In this document: positions 45,469 through 53,792 of the stretch, piece after piece
Layout: each line of letters opens with the position of its first letter
Position numbering within the stretch: the first letter of the stretch is position 1
The notes under the pieces: model-generated
What the model saw: the letters and a program-made list of their open reading frames with translations, nothing else
Told to the model about the DNA's origin: nothing
Database searches by the model: none
NCBI GenBank assembly: GCA_035638575.1
Contig: DASQZT010000015.1
Coordinates: 83,956 to 147,955, forward strand
Length of the DNA stretch: 64,000 nucleotides
Origin: DASQZT01 sp035638575
Lineage (GTDB): Bacteria; Acidobacteriota; Terriglobia; Bryobacterales; Bryobacteraceae
Reading direction: 5' to 3'
Program-made: the position numbers and the translations under genes

Positions 45469-45831
45469 ATGAAGCGTCTGCTGGTTTTGATCGCCGTGTT
45501 CGCCCTTTCCGCCGTCGCCGCGGATATCAGCGGTAACTGGAAGGCCACCGCCGACGGGCCCAACGGGTCCATGGAGCGAACTTTCGTCTTCAAACAGGAC
45601 GGCACTAAGCTTACCGGCGAAACCACAAGCTCGATGATGGGCAAGTCCACCCTCATGGACGGCAAGGTGGAAGGCGACACCGTGTCCTTCACCATCACCG
45701 TTAAGTTTCAGGACAACGAGATGAAGCTGAGCTACAAGGGGAAGATCGTGGGCGGCAACGAAATCAAGTTTACCGTCGAAAACCCCGCGGGCGGAAATGC
45801 CATCCAGTGGGACGCCAAAAAGACTAGCTGA
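45469..45831 (+). CDS. Small secreted lipocalin-like beta-barrel protein
   Basis: About 120 residues with a clear signal peptide (LLVLIAVFALSAVAA, mature start DISGNW). The mature part alternates strands: GNWKATADGPNGSMERTFVFKQDGTKLTGETTS, VEGDTVSFTITVKF, MKLSYKGKIVGGNEIKFTVE. This is the pattern of small Acidobacteriota secreted proteins with a lipocalin- or DUF-like barrel. No catalytic residues. AAGGAG at 45455-45460 sits eight bases before ATG 45469. A TTGACC at 45418-45423 could be a -35 element, but the matching -10 is poor. Confidence 0.78.
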   Translation: MKRLLVLIAVFALSAVAADISGNWKATADGPNGSMERTFVFKQDGTKLTGETTSSMMGKSTLMDGKVEGDTVSFTITVKFQDNEMKLSYKGKIVGGNEIKFTVENPAGGNAIQWDAKKTS

Positions 45832-45854
45832 CGCCGCGGGCGCGCGATGCCGCC

Positions 45855-47672
45855 CTACCGCGCCCGCACTTCCTGGTCCTTGTACTGTAGCTGGTACAGC
45901 TTCCAGTAGATTCCGCGCTCGGCCAGCAACTGCTGGTGCGTCCCCGATTCGCGCAGCCGTCCCTTGTGCATCACCAGGATGCGGTCGGCGCGCTGGATGG
46001 TCGAGAGGCGGTGCGCGATGACGATCGAAGTCCGCCCTTCCACCATGCGGCCCAGCGCTTCCCGCACGCGGAACTCGGTCTCGGTGTCGACGCTCGAAGT
46101 GGCCTCGTCCAGAATCAGGTACCGCGGATTGTGGGCCAGCGCGCGCGCGAAGCTGATCAACTGCTTCTGTCCCGTCGAAAGGCCGCTGCCGCGCTCGCGA
46201 ATGGGATGCGCGAAGCCCTCGGGCAGGCCGCGGATGAAGTCCAGCAGGTTCACCTGCTCCGCCGCCGCCTCCACTTCTTCGCGCCGGATGGTCTCGGTTC
46301 CCAGCCGGATGTTCTCCTCCAGCGTGCCGGTGAACAGGTACGGGTCCTGCAACACCACGCCGAACCGGCGGCGCAGCTCCAGCGGATCGAAGTCCCGCAC
46401 ATCCACGCCGTCCACCCGGATGCTGCCTTGCTGCACGTCGTAGAAGCGCAGCAGCAGGCTCGTGAGCGTGGTCTTGCCGGCGCCCGTGTGCCCCACCACC
46501 GCGATCGTTTCCCCCGCCGCGATGGTGAAGCTCACGTCCCGCAGCACCCATTCCTCGCCGCGGTAAGCAAACCAGACATGCTCGAACTCGATGGCGGCGG
46601 CGCTCCGCGGTTCGGGATGCCCATCCGCCGGCGGCAGCACCGTGGCCTCGGTGTCCAGCAGCTTGAAGATGCGCTCCGACGATGCCATGGCCGCTTGCAA
46701 GATATTGTACTTTTCGCTCAGGTCCTGAATCGGGCGGAAGAACCGCAGGCCGTACTGCAGAAACGCCACCACCACGCCCAGTGTCAGCCTGCCGCTCTCG
46801 ATGCGCAGCCCGCCGTAGCTCAGGATGCCCGCCAGCGCCAGCATGGAAATGAACTCCACCACCGGATAGAACCATCCGTACGCGGTGATGGCGTCCTTGT
46901 AGGCGTCCATGTGGTCGCGATTGATCCGTTCGAACTCGCGGCCGCTCTCGGCTTCGCGGTTGAAAAGTTGCAGCACCGCGATGCCGGTGATGTGCTCCTG
47001 AAGGTACGCGTTGATGCGGGCGATCGCCACCCGGATGCGCCGGTAACTCTGCGTCACCGTCCGCCGGAACACCAGGGTCGCCACGATGACCAGCGGCATG
47101 GCCGCCAGCATGATCAGGGTGAGCAGCGGGCTCAGCCGGAACATGATCGCCACGATCAAGGCCAGCACCAGCACGTCGCCCAGGATCGTCACCAAGCCCG
47201 AGGCGAACAGGTCGTTCAGCACGTCCACGTCGGTGGTGACGCGCGTGACCAGGCGCCCCACCGGATTGTGGTCGTAGAAGGCCAGGTCCAGCCGTTGCAG
47301 GTGCCCCATGAGCTGGCGGCGCAGGTCGAACATGGCAAGCTGCCCGGTGTATTGCATCAGGTAAGTTTGAGCGAATTCGCAGACCATCGTGCCCAGCAGC
47401 ACCCCCAGGTAGAGGAGACCGATTTTCGACAGCCCGGTCCAGGGGTCGGAGGGCAGAAGCGGATCGAGAAAGGTCGGCGCGGCGTGCGTGCTGTGCTCGA
47501 GGTAGCGGTCCACCGCGATCTTGGTGAGCAGCGGCCCCAGCACCTGCAACCCGGACTGCCCCATCAGAAACAGCAGCGAGAATGCCACCAGGGTCCGGTA
47601 AGGGCGCATGTAGCCCAGCAACCGGCGCATCAATTGGGAATCGTATGCCTTGCCGAGGACCTCTTCTTCCAC
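45855..47672 (-). CDS. ABC exporter, fused membrane and ATPase domains (MsbA/lipid-flippase-like)
   Basis: About 605 residues. Six membrane helices lie in the first 325 residues, with the exporter motifs DLRRQLMGHLQRLDLAFYDHNPVGRLVTRVTTDVDVLNDLF and YLQEHITGIAVLQLFNRE. The ATPase domain has Walker A VGHTGAGKTT, the LSTGQKQLISFARAL signature, Walker B YLILDEATSSVD and H-loop IAHRLS. Such half-transporters work as dimers, exporting lipids, drugs or peptides. The signature starts LSTGQ where LSGGQ is usual; that is common in lipid-type exporters. It stands alone, between a secreted protein and epsI. Confidence 0.93.
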   Translation of the reverse strand: MEEEVLGKAYDSQLMRRLLGYMRPYRTLVAFSLLFLMGQSGLQVLGPLLTKIAVDRYLEHSTHAAPTFLDPLLPSDPWTGLSKIGLLYLGVLLGTMVCEFAQTYLMQYTGQLAMFDLRRQLMGHLQRLDLAFYDHNPVGRLVTRVTTDVDVLNDLFASGLVTILGDVLVLALIVAIMFRLSPLLTLIMLAAMPLVIVATLVFRRTVTQSYRRIRVAIARINAYLQEHITGIAVLQLFNREAESGREFERINRDHMDAYKDAITAYGWFYPVVEFISMLALAGILSYGGLRIESGRLTLGVVVAFLQYGLRFFRPIQDLSEKYNILQAAMASSERIFKLLDTEATVLPPADGHPEPRSAAAIEFEHVWFAYRGEEWVLRDVSFTIAAGETIAVVGHTGAGKTTLTSLLLRFYDVQQGSIRVDGVDVRDFDPLELRRRFGVVLQDPYLFTGTLEENIRLGTETIRREEVEAAAEQVNLLDFIRGLPEGFAHPIRERGSGLSTGQKQLISFARALAHNPRYLILDEATSSVDTETEFRVREALGRMVEGRTSIVIAHRLSTIQRADRILVMHKGRLRESGTHQQLLAERGIYWKLYQLQYKDQEVRAR

Positions 47673-47773
47673 TGCTTCCAGTCTACCGGACGCGCGCCGG
47701 CTGCCTCACCGCCGCAACCCCGCTCCTGGTACCGCTCAGGTAGTAAGTCGGGCCGCCCTTCGAACCGCAATGT

Positions 47774-47779
47774 TATGAT
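47774..47779 (+). promoter_or_regulatory. Extended -10-like element (TGTTATGAT) for the EpsI gene
   Basis: TATGAT at 47774-47779 is preceded by TGT, giving the extended -10 form TGnTATnAT. It would start transcription near 47786, about 20 bases before ATG 47807. No strong -35 hexamer is needed for such promoters and none is obvious here. Confidence 0.45.
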
Positions 47780-47806
47780 AGCGAATGGGCCTCGGAAACT
47801 GACCTC

Positions 47807-48463
47807 ATGGACTTCCTGCGCAACAGGTACACACTGGTTCTCACCGCCGTCCTGCTCTTGCAGGCCGCCGTGTATTATACGGTTGCCTTCCGTTCCGAAC
47901 GTGTGCCCGCCATGGCGCCGCTCAGCGACTTTCCCCAGTCGATGAACGAGTGGCGCATGGTCTCGGACGTGCCCGTCGAACAGGAGATCCGGGACCTTCT
48001 GAAAGCCGACGATTTGCTGAATCGGGCTTATGCGAGTTCTTCGCAATCTTCCTCCGTGGGCCTCTTCATCGCATTTTTCAAAACCCAGCGCTACGGCCAG
48101 TCTCCCCATACGCCCAAGAACTGCCTACCGGCTAACGGGTGGGAAGAGGTCAGGAACACCACGATCTCGTTCGACGTCCCGGCGTGGAACAGGCCCATCG
48201 TCACCAATGAGTACGTGGTGGAGCACGGCGACAATAAGAGTGTGGTTCTCTACTGGTACCAGAGCCATAACCGGGTGATCGCCAGCGAGTATTCCGCCAA
48301 GATCTGGCTGGTGTTGGACGCCTTGCGGTATCACCGCAGCGATACTTCGATCGTGAGAGTTATCGTGCCGGTTCGCGATGGCCAGATCGACGCCGCGACC
48401 GAAATCGGCAAAGAGTTCATCCGGGCTATGTTTCCTCAGCTGTTGAAGCAATTGCCCACCTGA
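47807..48463 (+). CDS. epsI: EpsI-family protein (exosortase-associated)
   Basis: About 218 residues with one N-terminal membrane helix (YTLVLTAVLLLQAAVYYTV) and a periplasmic domain with the EpsI hallmark SPHTPKNCLPANGWE, where Cys and Asn-Gly are conserved. EpsI domains normally accompany or are fused to exosortase (EpsH/XrtB-like) and take part in exopolysaccharide or PEP-CTERM protein sorting. No exosortase is encoded in this window, so it is an orphan copy here. ATG 47807 has an extended -10 element shortly upstream. Confidence 0.82.
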   Translation: MDFLRNRYTLVLTAVLLLQAAVYYTVAFRSERVPAMAPLSDFPQSMNEWRMVSDVPVEQEIRDLLKADDLLNRAYASSSQSSSVGLFIAFFKTQRYGQSPHTPKNCLPANGWEEVRNTTISFDVPAWNRPIVTNEYVVEHGDNKSVVLYWYQSHNRVIASEYSAKIWLVLDALRYHRSDTSIVRVIVPVRDGQIDAATEIGKEFIRAMFPQLLKQLPT

Positions 48464-48491
48464 CGGGCTCCGTGCTGCCGCGGTGCTGGCC

Positions 48492-48857
48492 CTACGCGAA
48501 TTCCCACGGCCGGAAGCGGTGCTGGTGTTCCGCCATGTCGACGCGGCTGCCGCGAAAACGGACGCCTTCCATTTCCAGGCGCGTGCGCTGCTCCAGACCG
48601 GCCTCGTAGCGCAACTTGATCGCGCCGCTCGCGCCGACGACCCGCTGCCAGGGCAGCGAATTGCCGCAATTGTGCAGCAGCCGGGCGACGTGGCGGTGAT
48701 ATAGCGGATATCCGGCGGCGGCCGCTACCTGCCCATACGTGGCCACCTTGCCACGGGGGATCTGGCGGATGGCCTTGCGGAATGCCGCGTCGCGCTGCTC
48801 GCTCTCAGGAACGCGCATCAGGCGGCGCTCCGCCTCCTGCCGGGTCAGTTTGCGCAT
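48492..48857 (-). CDS. Alkyltransferase-like (ATL) DNA-repair protein
   Basis: About 121 residues with the C-terminal domain of MGMT/Ogt: FRKAIRQIPRGKVATYGQVAAAAGYP, then RHVARLLHNCGNSLPWQRVVGASGAIKL. The reactive Cys of the usual PCHRV motif is replaced by Trp (PWQRV), which marks ATL proteins. These bind O6-alkylguanine, flip it out and hand the lesion to nucleotide excision repair, and do not repair it themselves. The start overlaps the end of the next upstream gene by 13 bases. Assignment is firm from the motif. Confidence 0.9.
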   Translation of the reverse strand: MRKLTRQEAERRLMRVPESEQRDAAFRKAIRQIPRGKVATYGQVAAAAGYPLYHRHVARLLHNCGNSLPWQRVVGASGAIKLRYEAGLEQRTRLEMEGVRFRGSRVDMAEHQHRFRPWEFA

Positions 48858-50071
48858 GGCGCCGCGTGCAGCAGTTCCTTCTCGACGCTCAGCAGGATGC
48901 AGCCCGGCGTATCGATTTTTTCGAGCGTAAGCCCGTTCCAGTAGAGCCTGCCGCCTTGCGCCCAGTGCGGCGGGATGGTCACCCGCAGCTCCTTGACGGT
49001 CCGGCTGACGATCTGGATGTCTTTGTCGTCGGGCACGTATTGGGCCTCCACGCGCGCCGACACCACCATCTCGCGCCGCGGAAGAACAATGCGGGTTTCC
49101 ATCCGGACGCGCTCCTTGCCGCGCTGCACCGTGGCGACCGCCGGTTTCTCGTCGGTGATCTTGGCCATGGTCTCGCCGTACTGGCGCGCGTTTTCGATGG
49201 GCTTCCCATCCAGCGCCACGATGCGGTCGCCCATCTTCAGCGGGCCGCTGTACTTTTCGGGCAGGAAGGTGACCAGCACGCCGGGTCCCGGATCGTCCGT
49301 CTTGAAGCCGAAGCCGCCCAGGTCGAGCGCGGCACTGGAGGCGGCCGCGAGGCGCGTGGACGGCAGGACGTCGTTGCGCTCGTTGACGTCGAACTTGGTC
49401 AACTGGATCCAGTAGCAGTGGGCGAAGGTGGGGGAGTTGGTCTCGCAGTCGATTTCCGCGGGGAAGTCGTCGCGCCGGTGTTTCGCCAGCCAGTCGAACA
49501 CCGCGGTATTGGTGGCGCTCGCCGGCGAGAGCCACTCCACGTTGAGTTTGGCGGCTTGGAGCTTGCCGGCGAGGGCCTGATCGCCGGCGCCGCCACCGAC
49601 CCACAGGACGGGCACGTTGGTGAAGTTGGCGGTGAAGATCCGGTCGGAATCGATAGCCGGCTGGGGCGAGCCGCCTAGTGCCAGGCCGGCGGCCCACAGG
49701 TCGGGCACGCGGGAGATGGTGTAGAAAACCGCGGCCGCGGCGTCACCCCGGCCGGCAAGATAGATGCGCGCCGGGTCCACGCTGGAGTCGCGGATGGCAT
49801 TCTGCACGGCGGTAGCGAGCGCCTGGACGCGGAGGTCGATGTTGGCCTCCGAAGCGGCGGGGGTGATCACGCGCCAGCCGAGGTCTTTCGTCCACGCCTG
49901 CCATTGGGCGGCGTCGGACGCATCGATCAGCGCGATGGCAGGCGTTTTGGCGGCGGGCCCGGACGGCGCCCCGCCTTGGGCCCGCGCGCGCACCGGCAGG
50001 AGTGCCTGTGCCGCGAGACTAATAATGCCGCATGCGAGAACGGATCTTCTTGACCAGTTTTTCGATATCAT
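48845..50071 (-). CDS. Secreted alpha/beta-hydrolase-like plus PDZ-domain protein
   Basis: About 408 residues. The N-terminus has a twin-arginine-like start SRRSVLACGIISLAAQALLP. The first half looks like an alpha/beta hydrolase of esterase type (VDPARIYLAGRGDAAAAVFYTI, VPVLWVGGGAGDQALAG), but the nucleophile elbow reads AGRGDAAA instead of GxSxG, so hydrolase activity is doubtful. A PDZ domain follows (GFKTDDPGPGVLVTFLPEKYSGPLKMGDRIVALDGKPI). It overlaps the ATL gene and is overlapped by the small helical protein upstream, so the three form an operon. Confidence 0.72.
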   Translation of the reverse strand: MISKNWSRRSVLACGIISLAAQALLPVRARAQGGAPSGPAAKTPAIALIDASDAAQWQAWTKDLGWRVITPAASEANIDLRVQALATAVQNAIRDSSVDPARIYLAGRGDAAAAVFYTISRVPDLWAAGLALGGSPQPAIDSDRIFTANFTNVPVLWVGGGAGDQALAGKLQAAKLNVEWLSPASATNTAVFDWLAKHRRDDFPAEIDCETNSPTFAHCYWIQLTKFDVNERNDVLPSTRLAAASSAALDLGGFGFKTDDPGPGVLVTFLPEKYSGPLKMGDRIVALDGKPIENARQYGETMAKITDEKPAVATVQRGKERVRMETRIVLPRREMVVSARVEAQYVPDDKDIQIVSRTVKELRVTIPPHWAQGGRLYWNGLTLEKIDTPGCILLSVEKELLHAAPCAN

Positions 50072-50372
50072 CCGTTTTCTTCAAGGTGGAAAGGGAAAGG
50101 ACGTAGCGGTCGTTCTTTTCCAGGTCTTCCTTCAGTCCTTCGGCCAGTTCGATGAGTTTGCCGGCGTCCTTCAGGTTTTCTTCGTGCTCGGCTTTGAGGA
50201 TTTCGTCGCGCTGCAGTTTGCCGCTGGGCAGGCGGGCACTGTCGTCCTGGACGGCGCCTGGCAATTGGCCGCCGGAACCCCCGCCGCCCGCGCCGCCCCT
50301 CTGATTCAACGCCAACGCGCTCATGGCGGCGAGCGCCACCGCCATAGTGCATCGCCGGAGTGTCGATTTCAT
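50019..50372 (-). CDS. Small secreted helical protein of unknown function
   Basis: About 117 residues starting at ATG 50372 (an in-frame ATG at 50390 would add six). A signal peptide (CTMAVALAAMSALALN) is followed by a Gly-rich stretch and then a charged helical region with LQRDEILKAEHEENLKDAGKLIELAEGLKEDLEKND, probably a coiled coil. No known domain. The 3' end overlaps the following hydrolase-like gene by 53 bases, a long overlap that suggests tight translational coupling. Confidence 0.6.
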   Translation of the reverse strand: MKSTLRRCTMAVALAAMSALALNQRGGAGGGGSGGQLPGAVQDDSARLPSGKLQRDEILKAEHEENLKDAGKLIELAEGLKEDLEKNDRYVLSLSTLKKTDDIEKLVKKIRSRMRHY

Positions 50373-50474
50373 GGGAGAACCTGCCTTCATGATAGCGGAC
50401 GCGGTCCCCCGTGGTTCCGCACCGGACCCCGGATGTTAAAAGTGGAAACGGACCGCCAATCGATCCTCTTCGCG

Positions 50475-50930
50475 TCACTCCTTGGTTTCGGTGCCGTCCG
50501 CTTTCACCAGCACCGAGTGTCTCTTGCCGTCCTTGCTGGTGTAGCCGGCCTCGTAAAGGGTCTCGCTCCCTCGCGTCATGATCTCGACCGTGCGTATCTT
50601 GCCCCCCGCGGCCTTCTTTTCGATGGCGGACCTGGCGCCGGCCGGAATGCCGTCGAGGGAGGATTCCACCTCGACCACCGTCACGTTCCCCTTGGTGTCC
50701 ACATTGAAGTCGCGGTGCTTGCCGTTCACTATGGTCTCGACTTCGTACTCCGTCTTGCCGTGTTCGGTCTCCTTGGAGAGGCCCTTGATCTCGGCGCCCT
50801 TGGCCTCGTCCTGCACGGTCTTCTGGACCGCCGGCGGCAGGTCCTTCATCTGGAGCTTCTGTGCCGCGGCGCCTCCGGCAAGTGCTCCGATGGCCGTCAC
50901 GATGATCCCGATACGCATTGAGTAAGTCAT
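50475..50930 (-). CDS. PepSY-like secreted protein
   Basis: About 151 residues. A signal peptide (IGIIVTAIGALAGGAAA) is followed by the start KLQMKDLPPAVQKTVQDEAKGAEIKGLSKETEHGKTEYEVETIVNGKHRDFNVDTKGNV. This is the pattern of PepSY-like or beta-lactamase-inhibitor-like domains (repeated LP..v...... and YEv.....G....v..d..G), here in two copies. Such proteins may inhibit proteases or bind metal; function not shown. Start could be ATG 50930 or ATG 50918. It lies 84 bases from the next minus-strand gene and is divergent from hom. Confidence 0.75.
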   Translation of the reverse strand: MTYSMRIGIIVTAIGALAGGAAAQKLQMKDLPPAVQKTVQDEAKGAEIKGLSKETEHGKTEYEVETIVNGKHRDFNVDTKGNVTVVEVESSLDGIPAGARSAIEKKAAGGKIRTVEIMTRGSETLYEAGYTSKDGKRHSVLVKADGTETKE

Positions 50931-50993
50931 ATGGAAACCATACCCGATTCATCTGAAATTTGCTCCCGCGCCATGCCGCTCCCACCCCCCTGT

Positions 50994-50999
50994 TATCAT
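50994..50999 (+). promoter_or_regulatory. Extended -10-like element (TGTTATCAT) just before hom
   Basis: TATCAT with TGT in front gives an extended -10 form. It ends nine bases before ATG 51009, so the mRNA leader would be about two or three bases. No ribosome site precedes the ATG. Together with the elements at 33054, 35892 and 21937 this suggests that short or absent leaders are common here. Confidence 0.45.
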
Positions 51000-51008
51000 G
51001 AGTGGAAT

Positions 51009-52313
51009 ATGGAGGAAGTCAACGTCGGCATAGTGGGGCTGGGCAATGTGGGCTCGGGAACACTGGCCATCCTGGCCGAAAACGGCGACCAGATCGCCCT
51101 CAAACTGGGCTACCGGCTCAAAGTGGTCGCGGTTTGCAGCCGCTCGGTCGATCGCAAGGAGATCCCCGCGGCGCTCGAGCCCGTCTTCAAGACCACCGAC
51201 TGGCGCAAGGTCGTGACCCATCCCGACGTGCACATCGTCGCCGAGCTTGTGGGCGGCACCAGCGTGGCGGCCGAGATCGTCAACGCCTCCATCGAGAACC
51301 GCAAGTCCGTCGTCACCGCCAACAAGGAATTGATGGCCGACTGCGGGCCCGAAATCTGGGACCGCGCCATTCGCGCCGGAATCAACCTCGCCATGGAGGC
51401 CAGCGTTTGCGGCGGCATTCCGATTCACGCCGTGTTGCGCGAAGGCATCTCGGGCGACAACGTCGTGGCGCTCTACGGCATCCTCAACGGCACCTGCAAC
51501 TACATGCTCACCGAGATGGAGAAGCGCAACGTGCCGCTCGCCGAAGTGCTGGCCGAGGCCCAGTCGCTGGGCTACGCCGAAGCCGACCCGACCTACGATA
51601 TCGACGGGTTCGACGCGCGCTCCAAGCTGGTTCTGCTGGCGGCCCTGGCGTTCGGCGAGAAGATCACCCCTTCGGACATTTTCATGGAAGGCATCCGCCG
51701 CATTTCGCCCATCGACTTCCGATATGCCAAGGTCCTGGGGCATACCATCCGGCTGGTCTGCGGCGCGCGCAAGACCGCCAACGGGCTCATCCTGTTCGTG
51801 CGGCCGGCGCTCATTCCCGTGAGCACCATCCTGGCCGGCGTCCAGGGCGCCTATAACGCCGTCTGGGTGAAGGGCAAGTTCGGCGAGGACACCTTCTATT
51901 ACGGATGGGGCGCCGGAGCGCGGCCCACCGGCGTGGCCGTGGTGAGCGACCTGATGCGCGTCGCGCGCGAGATCCGCGGCGGCAGCCCGGAGCGCGTTTC
52001 CCCGTTCGCCCACGAGCGGCTGGGCGAGAACAAGCCGGTCTCCATCACCTTGCAGAAGCGCGCGTACTACATGCGCTTCCGCGTCGACGACCGCCCCGGA
52101 ATCATCGCCAGGCTCGCGGGCATCCTGGCGAGCAAGAATATCAGTATGGATGCTGTCCTGCAGGAGCCGTGCGACACCAAGCACGACCTGCCGTTCGTAA
52201 TCACCGTGGAGGAGACCGCCGAACAGTCGGTCCGGGAGGCGTTGGAGGAAATGTCTAGTCTGGATTTCATGCGCGAAGAGCCGCTGGCCATGCCTTTGGA
52301 GCCGGGCTTATGA
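51009..52313 (+). CDS. hom: Homoserine dehydrogenase
   Basis: NAD(P)-dependent reduction of aspartate semialdehyde to homoserine, on the route to Thr and Met. About 434 residues. Rossmann motif VGIVGLGNVGSGT, then SVVTANKELMA with the catalytic Lys, GILNGTCNYML, ADPTYDIDGFDARSKLVLLA with the catalytic Asp/Lys, and a C-terminal ACT domain (MRFRVDDRPGIIARLAGILASKNISMDAVLQ) that is expected to bind Thr for feedback control. ATG 51009 has no ribosome site and a -10-like element close upstream. Its stop overlaps the methyltransferase start (ATGA). Confidence 0.95.
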   Translation: MEEVNVGIVGLGNVGSGTLAILAENGDQIALKLGYRLKVVAVCSRSVDRKEIPAALEPVFKTTDWRKVVTHPDVHIVAELVGGTSVAAEIVNASIENRKSVVTANKELMADCGPEIWDRAIRAGINLAMEASVCGGIPIHAVLREGISGDNVVALYGILNGTCNYMLTEMEKRNVPLAEVLAEAQSLGYAEADPTYDIDGFDARSKLVLLAALAFGEKITPSDIFMEGIRRISPIDFRYAKVLGHTIRLVCGARKTANGLILFVRPALIPVSTILAGVQGAYNAVWVKGKFGEDTFYYGWGAGARPTGVAVVSDLMRVAREIRGGSPERVSPFAHERLGENKPVSITLQKRAYYMRFRVDDRPGIIARLAGILASKNISMDAVLQEPCDTKHDLPFVITVEETAEQSVREALEEMSSLDFMREEPLAMPLEPGL

Positions 52314-52981
52314 GACCGCGGGCGTTGGTGGCGGCGTTGGCGCTGGCCGGTTGTCTCTACGGCCAGGTGGCTTCCCAGGCGAATTCCGGCTTGAAGACCG
52401 AAGAGGGTCGCAAGGCGCTCGCCGCTGGCCTGGGCGACCCAGCCCGCGACGAGAAGCAGAAGCCGCGTGAGTTGGTGGAAGCCATGGGGCTCGAGCGCGG
52501 CATGGCGGTCGCCGATGTGGGCACCGGCGTCGGCTACATGCTGCCGTTCCTGAGCCGCGCTGTCGGCCCGCGCGGGCGCGTCGTCGGCGAGGACATCTTC
52601 GACGATTTTCTGGCCTCGGCGAAGCAGCGGGCCGAGGTTCAGAAACTCAACAACGTCACCTTCGTCAAGGGCACGGAGTCCGATCCCATGCTGCCGGATG
52701 GCCAGCTCGACCAGGTGCTCGTGCTGGACACCTATCACCATTTCGACTATCCCGAAAAGATGCTGGCCGGCATCTACCGCTCGCTCAAGCCGGGTGGGAA
52801 ACTGGTGATTGTGGAGTATTACAAAAGCCCGGAGGCGATGCCCAACGGGCGGGCGATGACGCACATCCGGCTGGACAAGCCGGACGTCATCAAGGAGATC
52901 GAGGCCAACCACTTCCGCCTCGTCTCGGAACGCGAGCACGTCCCGGGCAGCCAATACATGCTGATCCTGGCGAAAAACTGA
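52310..52981 (+). CDS. Secreted SAM-dependent methyltransferase
   Basis: About 223 residues. A signal peptide (LVAALALAGCLYGQV), which may be a lipobox, is followed by a class I methyltransferase domain with motif I VADVGTGVGYMLPFLS, the acidic residue in GRVVGEDIF, and motif post II QLDQVLVLDTYHHFDYP, LKPGGKLVIVEYYK. The exported location is odd for a SAM-using enzyme, but such proteins are common in Acidobacteriota. Substrate unknown. It overlaps hom by four bases and ends one base into the next frame, so it belongs to the hom transcript. Confidence 0.8.
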   Translation: MRPRALVAALALAGCLYGQVASQANSGLKTEEGRKALAAGLGDPARDEKQKPRELVEAMGLERGMAVADVGTGVGYMLPFLSRAVGPRGRVVGEDIFDDFLASAKQRAEVQKLNNVTFVKGTESDPMLPDGQLDQVLVLDTYHHFDYPEKMLAGIYRSLKPGGKLVIVEYYKSPEAMPNGRAMTHIRLDKPDVIKEIEANHFRLVSEREHVPGSQYMLILAKN

Positions 52982-53049
52982 TGAGGATCGTGGCGCGCAC
53001 TCTTGCGTGCCGCGCCGGGAATCGTCCCGGCGCCTGGCGAGGGTTCAAT

Positions 53050-53790
53050 ATGAAGAGTTTCTTTCGATACGCGGGATTCGCGGCGCTGCCGCTGGCATTG
53101 GCGCTCCGGATGGGCGCGCAGGAGCCGGGCATCACGCGCCAGCAGGCCGACGACATCCTCAAGGAGCTGCGCCAGATCCGGCAGTTGCTCGAGAAACAGG
53201 GCGCGAAGCCGGCGGAGGAGCCGAAGGACCAGGTCACTCGCGCGAAAGTCAATCTCCAGGGCGCCCCCATGCTCGGCTCCAAGGACGCGCCGCTCACCAT
53301 GGTGGAGTTCACCGACTACCAGTGCCCCTTCTGTCAGAGCTTCCACGTAAAGTCCTTCGGCGAGCTGAAAAAGAACTACATCGATACCGGAAAGGTGCGG
53401 TTCTACAGCCGCGACTTGCCGCTCGATTTCCACCCCAACGCCATGCGCGCCGCCCAGGCCGCCCGGTGTGCCAACGACCAGGGCCAGTTCTGGAAAATTC
53501 GCGAGGTCATGAGTTCCAATCCCGACAAGCTCGACATGGACAGCCTCGTGGCGGATGCCACCGGGCTCAATATGGACGTGGGCGCTTTCCGTGCGTGCGT
53601 GCAAAGTGAGAAGTATAAGGACGCGGTGCAAAGCGACGTGATGGAGGCCATGCGCATCGGCGCCAACGGCACGCCGTCCTTCGTGGTGGGCAAGAGCACC
53701 TCCGAGGGCGTGGATGGCGAGTTGGTGGTGGGCGCGCAGCCGCTCCCCGTCTTCGAGATGAAGCTGAAGGAACTGGCAGCCGGAAGGTAG
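53050..53790 (+). CDS. DsbA-family thioredoxin-like protein
   Basis: About 246 residues. Signal peptide (AALPLALALRMGA), a short helical segment, then a thioredoxin fold with the active-site motif CPFC in VEFTDYQCPFCQSFHVKSF, followed by VRFYSRDLPLDFHPNAMRAAQAARCANDQGQFW and the cis-Pro region ANGTPSFVVG. Such proteins act as periplasmic thiol oxidases or isomerases. ATG 53050 with GAGGG six bases upstream is preferred over ATG 52981, which lacks a ribosome site and adds 23 non-signal residues. Confidence 0.87.
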   Translation: MKSFFRYAGFAALPLALALRMGAQEPGITRQQADDILKELRQIRQLLEKQGAKPAEEPKDQVTRAKVNLQGAPMLGSKDAPLTMVEFTDYQCPFCQSFHVKSFGELKKNYIDTGKVRFYSRDLPLDFHPNAMRAAQAARCANDQGQFWKIREVMSSNPDKLDMDSLVADATGLNMDVGAFRACVQSEKYKDAVQSDVMEAMRIGANGTPSFVVGKSTSEGVDGELVVGAQPLPVFEMKLKELAAGR

Positions 53791-53792
53791 GC

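Noticed and set aside
43831..45831. A 666-codon plus-strand frame across the ADOP permease
   Set aside because: It is antisense to a gene with clear family motifs; only its last 120 codons, from ATG 45469, form a real secreted protein.
45936..47945. A 669-codon plus-strand frame opposite the ABC exporter
   Set aside because: The minus-strand exporter has all Walker and signature motifs; the plus frame is His/Gln/Arg-rich with no recognisable fold.
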